Source: Arion vulgaris
Lineage: Eukaryota > Mollusca > Gastropoda > Stylommatophora > Arionidae
Length of the DNA: 64,000 nt
Reading direction: 5' to 3'
Assembly: GCA_020796225.1 (NCBI GenBank)
Contig: CM036759.1
Span: 61,660,590 to 61,724,589, forward strand
The translations under genes and the position numbers were made by a program. The notes beneath the pieces are model-generated. The model had not been told where the DNA came from. It was given only the letters and a program-made list of their open reading frames with translations, and searched no databases. Each line of letters starts with the position of its first letter. The stretch's first letter is position 1. Shown here piece by piece: positions 47,705 to 57,300 of this stretch.

Positions 47705-48108
47705 CAATATGGATCTCTGTAGCGTAGAGGTTAAGTGCTCGTCTCTTGTGCCAAAGGTATCAGGTTCGCTCCTTCATGGAGTCATCTGGATATTTTTCCA
47801 GATAGTCCTGATCTCAGCTTAGGTTGTATCGTGTTCCTAGTCATATCGGAGACTGATCCAATTTGAGCACGTAAAAGAACGTTTCGAAGTTCAAAATCGA
47901 GAAGAGCAGGCTGAAAAGTCGCTGCCCGGGCAAAATTCACTAGAAAAGATTAAAAATAAAATTTCTACAAAAATATCTTTAAAATTACATCAGGAACCCT
48001 CGCCGGTACTACATAGTTCGTGCAATGTCGATGAGATCTATCTGTGTAAGAAAGAGGTCAGAGCACACATGGTTACTCACCGAAGTGTAATGATGATGGC
48101 TCAATCAA
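47705..48108 (+). mobile_element. SINE-A copy
   Basis: Cleanest head: tctctgtagcgtagaggtta agtgctcgtctc and ggttcgctccttcatgga. Tail gtaatgatgatggctcaatc aatcac. Confidence 0.82.
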
Positions 48109-48112
48109 TCAC

Positions 48113-48390
48113 AGAAGAACAGAATTGCGGCACTAAAAGATCATTTAAAAGAACAGAATTGCGACACTAAAAGATCATTTAAAAGAACAGAATTGCGACA
48201 CTAAAAGATCATTTAAAAGAACAGAATTGCGACACTAAAAGATCATTTAAAAGAACAGAATTGCGACACTAAAAGATCATTTAAAAGAACAGAATTGCGA
48301 CACTAAAAGATCATTTAAAAGAACAGAATTGCGACACTAAAAGATCATTTAAAAGAACAGAATTGCGGCACTAAAAGATCATTTTAAAAA
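48113..48390 (+). repeat. 34-bp minisatellite
   Basis: Eight units of aaaagaacagaattgcgaca ctaaaagatcattt, starting right after the SINE-A tail. Confidence 0.95.
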
Positions 48391-48394
48391 AAAC

Positions 48395-48600
48395 AAACTC
48401 CAGAAGCACTTGAGCTTTCAGCTCTTCGGCTCGGTGCCATGGACATCGTAACCCTTCGGTTCGATGCCACGAACACCGTGAATCTGGGGAACCTGTGGCT
48501 TTTCTGCCAGCCCGCGGAATTGAACCCGCACTCACAGAGGGCTAGTCACCCGCAGTCCAACGCGCTACGAACACGCTGGGCAGGCGGGCGAAAAAGATCA
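48395..48600 (-). mobile_element. SINE-E (tRNA-headed)
   Basis: The minus strand starts gcccgcctgcccagcgtgtt cgtagcgcgttggactgcgg and has gggttcaattcc, then a tail with ccgagccgaagagctgaaag. It has the box A and B of a tRNA but a long unrelated 3' body. It interrupts the 34-bp array (aaaagatcatt resumes at 48592). Confidence 0.65.
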
Positions 48601-49225
48601 TTAAAGAATGTTTATCATGCGATGCGTACGGAACGACATGACTAAAGGCAGAAAAGCCGATAGAGAAGTTGCACTTCACTAATTAACTCTGACCTTAAAA
48701 GTATCAATGGTACGAGGACTCAAGGCAAGAGTTACACGGACAACAGGTTTCCTGCAATGATCACACTTGGAGGATCTAATCTTCAAGTACCTCTGAAGTC
48801 GGCATGGCTGTCCATATGGTTGAGGGATGCCTGCAAAAGGGTAATATAGGCCCACGCAAAAATCAGTCAGAAGCGCATTACCATGCGTCCTGACTTTTCG
48901 CCTGAATTAACAGCGGGCGTACGAGAGAAGAAGAAAACGAACAGAATCTCAGAGATTGCTTTCACACACGTCTCCTAGCCGACGTCCAAAGATTCATAGG
49001 TACAAGTGTACTATAGCTGAATCGCTAAACGTAGCACAGTCGTAAACGCGAACTCCCAGCAAGCAAAGTCGTCAAACAAAAGCTGCCAGCTCAAGGCGGG
49101 GCCCCGGCAATATAAGGCCGATTAGCTCAGACTGGCTTGTGTATATGTTTGATAGAACACTAAGCGTATTTGCAATTTTAATCAATTCTATGAGTCCATG
49201 GTTATTTATTGATGAAAAATATGAA
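48601..49225. other. Intergenic with a degraded retroelement 3' end
   Basis: cacgcaaaaatcagtcagaa gcgcatt at 48855 resembles 41761-41790 and ends agaagaagaaaac near 48940. The rest (to 49225) is unassigned. Confidence 0.35.
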
Positions 49226-49227
49226 TA

Positions 49228-49550
49228 ATACAGATATTTCTTAGCTTTAAACTGAACTTGTTACATAATACTGATATTTCTTAGCTTTAAACTGAACTTG
49301 TTACATAATACTGATATTTCTTAGCTTTAAACTGAACTTGTTACATAATACTGATATTTCTTAGCTTTAAACTGAACTTGTTACATAATACTGATATTTC
49401 TTAGCTTTAAACTGAACTTGTTACATAATACTGATATTTCTTAGCTTTAAACTGAACTTGTTACATAATACTGATATTCCTTAGTTTTAAACTGAACTTG
49501 TAACATAATACTGATATTCCTTAGTTTTAAACTGAACTTGTTACATAATA
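49228..49550 (+). repeat. 40-bp minisatellite
   Basis: Eight units of ctgatatttcttagctttaa actgaacttgttacataata; the last two share ctgatattccttagttttaa. Confidence 0.95.
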
Positions 49551-50100
49551 TAACCTTGATTTAGCATTTTATGTTGTTTTTAAAATAAATTCGTCTTTAT
49601 ACAACAATACTGGAATGCGAGGTCACGTGACGGTTGTGGTCTTATTTCCTCTTATTATTACATCAAACGGTCGGCCGTATATTATCGAAGGCCATGCTCT
49701 AGGCAAGTGACTAGTACTCTTGAGTCGTATCAAAACGCAAGGGAAGGCAACAGTTAACTTTGAAACAGAAGCCATGCGTTGGTAACGGAAATCTACACAT
49801 TTCCGTACATCACCGTTGGTGATATACGGACATCTACAAATCTGAGGTGGTCAGACCAGATCTGGAGAAAGATGTGGCTAGACTGCGGTGATACTAAGTA
49901 AATTGTCGTTTAAGGACAAAGACACGTGTGTATAGTACATGTATCACATAAGTAAGCAATAATTTAATAACATATAAAACTAACTGGGTTGGCGAAGTGT
50001 GCAGTCTACCAAACGCCTCAGCCTATCAGTGTCTCAGCCTATCAAAACCCCAGCATATCGAGGTGACAATGTTGGACCAACTTAATCGTATCTCGACCCG
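49551..50100. other. Intergenic, mostly unassigned
   Basis: Contains an isolated second block of the 47255-47505 repeat at 50010-50060. aagatgtggctagactgcgg tgatactaag at 49869 resembles LINE RNase H sequence at 61150-61190. Confidence 0.35.
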
Positions 50101-50104
50101 CCCG

Positions 50105-50335
50105 TATGGTGCCGGGGCCACAAGGAAACACAGAATAGTACCACTGTGACCTACAAGGCATGGCTAAGATGCGACTGATGTTGGACCAACGGAAGTTACC
50201 CTAGTAAATAAAAGCATCGCAGAAATCGGATGTGCTGGCCTACTTGTAAGCGCATAACTGGCACAACGTGCTCTTAGGCTAAGATCACACGGAGTGGTTA
50301 ACAAGTGGTCGATGTGTAACGTTCGAAGAAGACAA
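50105..50335 (+). mobile_element. SINE-B copy, headless
   Basis: tggtgccggggccacaagga, agaatagtaccactgtgac, ctagtaaataaaagcatcgc, ggcctacttgtaagcgcata, ending gttcgaagaagac. Confidence 0.78.
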
Positions 50336-50530
50336 AGTATCTCGTCCAGATCATAAATTAAAGCTCATAAACACTAGTCTCACGTCAAATACACATCTCA
50401 AAAATGAACTGTTGTTTCACAGAGGATATTTGTAAAGTGTCTCGGTCCGGACTCGAACCGACGACCTCAGTTAAGCAAATACAACCAAGATATGCACAGA
50501 AAACTAGACATTATTCATAGCATCAAAAGT

Positions 50531-52545
50531 TGGACTACAGATAAGTTACGATAAGACAAAATATAATGTGGACTACAGATAAGTTACGATAAGACAAAAT
50601 ATAATGTGGACTACAGATAAGTTACGATAAGACAAAATATAATGTGGACTACAGATAAGTTACGATAAGACAAAATATAATGTGGACTACAGATAAGTTA
50701 CGATAAGACAAAATATAATGTGGACTACAGATAAGTTACGATAAGACAAAATATAATGTGGACTACAGATAAGTTACGATAAGACAAAATATAATGTGGA
50801 CTACAGATAAGTTACAATACGACAAAATATAATGTGGACTACAGATAAGTTACGATACGACAAAATATAATGTGGACTACAGATAAGTTACGATACGACA
50901 AAATATAATGTGGACTACAGATAAGTTACGATAAGACAAAATATAATGTGGACTACAGATAAGTTACGATAAGACAAAATATAATGTGGACTACAGATAA
51001 GTTACGATAAGACAAAATATAATGTGGACTACAGATAAGTTACGATAAGACAAAATATAATGTGGACTACAGATAAGTTACGATAAGACAAAATATAATG
51101 TGGACTACAGATAAGTTACGATAAGACAAAATATAATGTGGACTACAGATAAGTTACGATAAGACAAAATATAATGTGGACTACAGATAAGTTACGATAA
51201 GACAAAATATAATGTGGACTACAGATAAGTTACAATACGACAAAATATAATGTGGACTACAGATAAGTTACAATACGACAAAATATAATGTGGACTACAG
51301 ATAAGTTACGATAAGACAAAATATAATGTGGACTACAGATAAGTTACGATAAGACAAAATATAATGTGGACTACAGATAAGTTACAATACGACAAAATAT
51401 AATGTGGACTACAGATAAGTTACAATACGACAAAATATAATGTGGACTACAGATAAGTTACGATAAGACAAAATATAATGTGGACTACAGATAAGTTACG
51501 ATAAGACAAAATATAATGTGGACTACAGATAAGTTACGATAAGACAAAATATAATGTGGACTACAGATAAGTTACGATAAGACAAAATATAATGTGGACT
51601 ACAGATAAGTTACGATAAGACAAAATATAATGTGGACTACAGATAAGTTACGATAAGACAAAATATAATGTGGACTACAGATAAGTTACGATAAGACAAA
51701 ATATAATGTGGACTACAGATAAGTTACAATACGACAAAATATAATGTGGACTACAGATAAGTTACGATAAGACAAAATATAATGTGGACTACAGATAAGT
51801 TACAATACGACAAAATATAATGTGGACTACAGATAAGTTACGATAAGACAAAATATAATGTGGACTACAGATAAGTTACGATAAGACAAAATATAATGTG
51901 GACTACAGATAAGTTACGATAAGACAAAATATAATGTGGACTACAGATAAGTTACGATAAGACAAAATATAATGTGGACTACAGATAAGTTACGATAAGA
52001 CAAAATATAATGTGGACTACAGATAAGTTACAATACGACAAAATATAATGTGGACTACAGATAAGTTACGATAAGACAAAATATAATGTGGACTACAGAT
52101 AAGTTACAATACGACAAAATATAATGTTGACTACAGATAAGTTACGATAAGACAAAATATAATGTGGACTACAGATAAGTTACGATAAGACAAAATATAA
52201 TGTGGACTACAGATAAGTTACGATAAGACAAAATATAATGTGGACTACAGATAAGTTACGATAAGACAAAATATAATGTGGACTACAGATAAGTTACGAT
52301 AAGACAAAATATAATGTGGACTACAGATAAGTTACGATAAGACAAAATATAATGTGGACTACAGATAAGTTACGATAAGACAAAATATAATGTGGACTAC
52401 AGATAAGTTACGATAAGACAAAATATAATGTGGACTACAGATAAGTTACGATAAGACAAAATATAATGTGGACTACAGATAAGTTACGATAAGACAAAAT
52501 ATAATGTGGACTACAGATAAGTTACGATAAGACAAAATATAATGA
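50531..52545 (+). repeat. 38-bp satellite-like array, 2.0 kb
   Basis: About 53 nearly identical units of gtggactacagataagttac gataagacaaaatataat. Two principal unit types differ at gataag versus aatacg, with one gatacg hybrid and one gttgac variant. Confidence 0.97.
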
Positions 52546-52684
52546 AAACATATATGACAAGTATAATGCATATATCACCCTTGAAATCAAAATGATAAAA
52601 AATAATATAACAATTCAACTATTTGTTTAGTGGCAATAAGATTATGCCGAATTGTCAAAGCAACATCAGTTTTTGAAATCGTGA

Positions 52685-52890
52685 CATATCCTTTACAGGA
52701 CGTAGCCATCAACCATAGTAAACGAGCAGTTAATTTTCTAGGCACCACTTATACGTACGGTAGTTTAACATTGTTTTCTGAAAGGTGAGGTCTTTTTTCC
52801 CTTTCATAAAAATCCCACGGAAACGAATTTACTTCCAAACTGCCGGCCGCGAAGTTTGAACCAGGTACCCTTGGGTTGTGATTCATATGA
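52685..52890 (-). mobile_element. SINE-C copy
   Basis: The reverse complement of tcctttacaggacgtagcca, ctaggcaccacttatacg, tttctgaaaggtgaggtctt and gaagtttgaaccaggta. tRNA-like B box present. Confidence 0.7.
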
Positions 52891-52979
52891 TATAACATCA
52901 GTTTTTAAAAGTCTAAATAAAATATGAAAATCCAAGTTATATAGTTTTACAAGTACATTACAAATTGTCAATTCAAATG

Positions 52980-53120
52980 TTGTATCAGTTGTAACATATG
53001 GCAGCGAGAGTTGAACAATTATTCAAGATAAAGAAAGTAAGATGAATGCATTTGAAAATAAATGCGAAAAATAATGTACATAAAATGGAACGATTTCAGA
53101 AGAGCTGATGAAATCAGAGA
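52980..53120 (+). mobile_element. LINE fragment seeding the 76-bp array
   Basis: Broken frames read TYGSES, MNAFENKCEK and ADEIREMSGQ-like, matching the minus-strand LINE at 61860-62190 (LNAFENKYLRKIM, SDEIRDMSGQPLV). Confidence 0.7.
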
Positions 53121-53890
53121 AATGTCTGGTCAATCACTAGTAACAATTGTTATAAGTAAGAGAAGATGAAGATATGTTGGGCATACTGTGGGAAGAAATG
53201 TCTGGTCAATCACTAGTAACAATTGTTATAAGTAAGAGAAGATGGAAATATGTTGGGCATACTGTGAGAAGAAATGTCTGGTCAATCACTAGTAACAATT
53301 GTTATAAGTAAGAGAAGATGGAAATATGTTGGGCACACTGTGAGAATAAAATGTCTGGTCAATCACTAGTAACAATTGTTATAAATAAGAGAAGATGGAG
53401 ATATGCTGGGCATACTGTGAAAAGAAATGTCTGGTCAATCACTAGTAACAATTGTTATAAGTAAGAGAAGATGGAAATATGTTGGGCATACTGTGAGAAG
53501 AAATGTCTGGTCAATCACTAGTAACAATTGTTATAAGTAAGAGAAGATGGAAATATGTTGGGCATACTGTGAGAATAAAATGTCTGGTCAATCACTAGTA
53601 ACAATTGTTATAAGTAAGAGAAGATGAAGATATGTTGAGCATACTGTGAGAAGAAATGTCTGGTCAATCACTAGTAACAATTGTTATAAATAAGAGAAGA
53701 TGGAAATATGTTGGGCATTATGTAAGAAGAAATGTCTGGTCAATCACTAGTAACAATTGTTATAAATAAGAGAAGATGGAAATATGTTGGGCATTATGTA
53801 AGAAGAAATGTCTGGTCAATCACTAGTAACAATTGTTATAAGTAAGAGAAGATGGAAATATGTTGGGCCTACTGTGAGAATAAATGATCA
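53121..53890 (+). repeat. 76-bp tandem array derived from LINE RT code
   Basis: Ten units of aatgtctggtcaatcactag with taacaattgttataagtaag and agaagatggaaatatgttgg. One unit still reads MSGQSLVTIVISKRRWKYVG with breaks. The 76-bp period is not a multiple of three, so the array is non-coding. Confidence 0.92.
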
Positions 53891-54354
53891 AAGAATAACA
53901 AAACAAGCATTAAAGTAAGACTTACACTTCAATGCCTGCTCAAGAAAGAAAAATGTCATAAGATAACCTTGAGACGAACTTGACTGAGAGAGGCAAGAAA
54001 TATCGGACTCAATTTCATAGAAGATTTGGAGAACTTGCTTGATGTAGCGTATACAGATACGGAGAGGAATACAAGACAGATATAACCAAGAAAGGACACT
54101 GTCCTAGGTTGAAAGGCCGTGCCTAGGCTTTGCTTAATAGATACTCAATCACCTAGCTAATGATTTCCAGATGAAGAGATGAGGCTACGTACAAGATACG
54201 AAGAGGAATACATGACAGATATAACCAAGAAAGGATACTGTCCTAGGTTGAAAGGGCGTGCCTCGGCATAATAGATACTGAATCTTCTAGCTAATGATTT
54301 CAAGATGAAGAAATGAGATTACTGTACTACACGCTTGAAATGAATATACGTCAT
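53891..54354. other. LINE tail and a ~120-bp direct repeat downstream of the K2P stop
   Basis: LINE 3' end at 53940-54080 (gacgaacttgactgagagag). Then two copies of ggaatacaagacagatataa ccaagaaagga at 54072 and 54203. It would be the 3' UTR side of the K2P gene; no clear poly(A) signal was found. Confidence 0.5.
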
Positions 54355-57300
54355 TCATATTACTTTTTTTGAACCAGATATCCTTCTTTTTAGAGGCTTC
54401 CCTAACGATGCCAGATATTCAAGTACTTCTAGGAAAAGCTCAAGTGTGGCGTTGACCATAATGTTGTATATTGGCATACCTATTGTTGCATATATAACAA
54501 TGAACGTGTAAAATGAAGGCTTTGGAAGAATGTCTCCGAACCCTGTGGTAGACAGTAGAACGTATATGAAATAAAGTGAATCCCAGAACTCTACTTTAGT
54601 TTCCCATGTGTAGAAAACGATACTGCCCATGAATACGTAAAGTATATTCAAACTGTAGAGAAAGAACAGAGGCATATGGAACTTCTCAAGTACAGGCACT
54701 GCCGGTTTCTTATCCTCCTGTCTTGAGAAACCCAACCCTGCAAAACCTGAAAACGCGCTGTAGTCGTGGCGAAGAAGAGGAGTTTTTTTCGTAATCGCTG
54801 CAAACTGTTTCGCCCTTCTGAGGTTAAAAGATAAACCTCGTCCAGAAACAAATTCTTCTTCTTCGTCGTCGTCATCATCATTATTATCGTCATCAAAATC
54901 AAGGAGTCTCCCTGAAGAATATATTGTACACATTTCATCTTCATCTTCTTCTTCGTCGTAATTCATGTTGATATCAAGTGACTCTTTCATCTTCTGACTC
55001 TTGGGGACTTCCTTCAATGTGTTATCTAGCCATTTCTTCGTGTTACTTCGCTCTTTTATCGTCTGAATGTTGGGGATTTCATGCAGTGTAGTGTCTAGCA
55101 ATTGATTCGTTTTACGTCGCTCTCTTATCGTCTGACTGTTAGGGATTTTCTGCAGTGTAGTGTCTGACAACGGCTTGAAATTAAAGAGCCGTTCTTGGCT
55201 TTTACCACGTAATTCTGCAGGAGGGAATTCACTATAAGAAGGGCATCTGTCCACGTTCCCGTGTACCATGTGATTATGCTGCCCCCATGCTTTTAGTGGT
55301 ATGTCAGTGTTCTCTTCTTTGATTCCAACGAAGGTGGTGCCAGACTGACGCACGACGCCACACGAAACATTTTTACAGAAGAATTGTGAAGAATGGTTGC
55401 CATTTATACACCCTTGGCAACTTATTGCTTGTTTGGTTACGCTTCCGGTTGGCCCACATTTTCCACAACAAACCTGTCGGACGGATGTGTCTCTTGCATC
55501 GGTTACACAGAATGTTCCGGATTTGTCTCTCACTGTGAATCCATCATTGACTGACAAAAACTGATCGATGGCTTCTAAACTGGGCTGAGTAAAGTTTGAA
55601 GATTGTCGAAACTTGGATGAGATTCCACTTCCCTGACTTGTTTCTCCTGAACCCAGCATGTTTATGGTACGGAAGGCTTTGTGCATCACCGCGCATATCT
55701 GATCTTTGTTCGACTTGCTAATTATGCGTGGGGATGAAGCTTGAGAAATGGAGTCTGACTTGAGTCTTTGTTTGTGTGTGTCTACTTCTTCCAGCTGAAG
55801 GGCATGATCTAAAGAAGAGGCAAGTGTGTTTATTCTTTGGTTTACTTCCGTGATTGACCTAGTTTTACTGGAGTGAGCGCTGCTGTCATTTTCTCTGAGC
55901 AGAAACCTCCCAGGTTCGTGATGGGATATTCTGATAAGTTGTCTGCAGCTCGGGACATGCATAATTGACTGTTTGCCCAAGTGTGTGATTGTGCTAGCTT
56001 TTTTGCTTGAGTATTGGTCAGATTCAGAACGAGTTTGATCTTGGCTTATACCACGTATGTGATCCATGTCACTGTGGTACTTCAGTTCTTCTGACTTGTG
56101 GAAAGTGTTTGAAAGTGGGTCGCCAGGATCGTGGGTGTAAGCAGTGACCTGTACATGTGTGGGGGTCATCTTGTGAACGAATTTGTGGGATATGGGGTGC
56201 CCTGATGTGCTGGTCAGGTAATTTTCTGATTGGCGGGTCAAGCAGTATCCTGATGTGTCAACAACATTGTGTCCTGATTTATGTGAGAAGTCTTGTACCG
56301 ATGTGTGGGTCATGTCTTGTACCGATGTGTGGGTCAAATCAGATACGGATGTGCGGGCCAAGTCATGCACTGATGTGTAGGCCATATCTTGCCTTGATGT
56401 GTGGGTCAAGTCATGCCCTGATGTGTGGGCCGTATCTTGCCTTAATGTGTGGGCCAAGTCATGCCCTGATGTGTGGGCCGTCTCTTGCCTTAATGTGCGG
56501 GCCAAGGCATGCACTGATGTGCAGGAAACCTTGTTCACCGACGCACTTGCATTATTTTTCTGAATCTGGACATTGTTCTCAGCCAAGTCAAAACTCGTAG
56601 GAGGATCTCTGTTGCAGACCTCACTTAGACTGATAAGGTTACCGTTAGTAGTTAAACATTTCAATTTCTGACCAGTTTGTGCTACCTCTAGAGCCGTAGT
56701 AGTCCCACTGCAAAGTTGAGAACCACTGAAAACAATGTTTCTTTGATCTCCTTGTGCATTGTCTTTGTCAATGTCTTGTGGCACAAAATCTATCATTGTT
56801 TTGAGGTTTGAACCTGCGAACGTTTGATTATAAGATTTGCGATTTTCTCTGACATCCTCAACCGTGTTCTTCGTGTTTGCGGAACTATGTATTGAAAATG
56901 TGTTCGTGGGATAAAGCTTAGGTGAATCATTGACGACCGACTTGTAGCCAGTACGTTTTCTCATGCCTAGTCTGAGTGTATCACTGATCTGAGAAACGAT
57001 ATCGCTATGTGTCCATTGACTAGTAATACTCGTCTCTGTCTGCTCACTAATAATATTCGTATTTTCATCCATGTAACAGAGCTCGCACGTTCTTTGCTTG
57101 ATTTGATTGTTGTCGTCAGATTGTTCTTCTCTTGTTTGAAACTCCTCACTTGCTGCTACATGTCTCCCCTCCAGCAGATTCTTCTTTTGAATAAGTTTAG
57201 ATTGTGTCATAAAGTTAGAAGTCGGTCTCGTGACAGAAATATGTTTGTGTTCAGACTCGAGAATCGTGTACTGATTCACCAGTTCTTGTGTCTTGTTCTG

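Noticed and set aside
48540..48600. Possible functional tRNA gene on the minus strand
   Set aside because: Box A and B are present but a clean cloverleaf is not, and a long SINE body follows. Called SINE-E.
50531..52545. Possible CRISPR array
   Set aside because: The repeats are directly tandem with no unique spacers, in a eukaryotic context.
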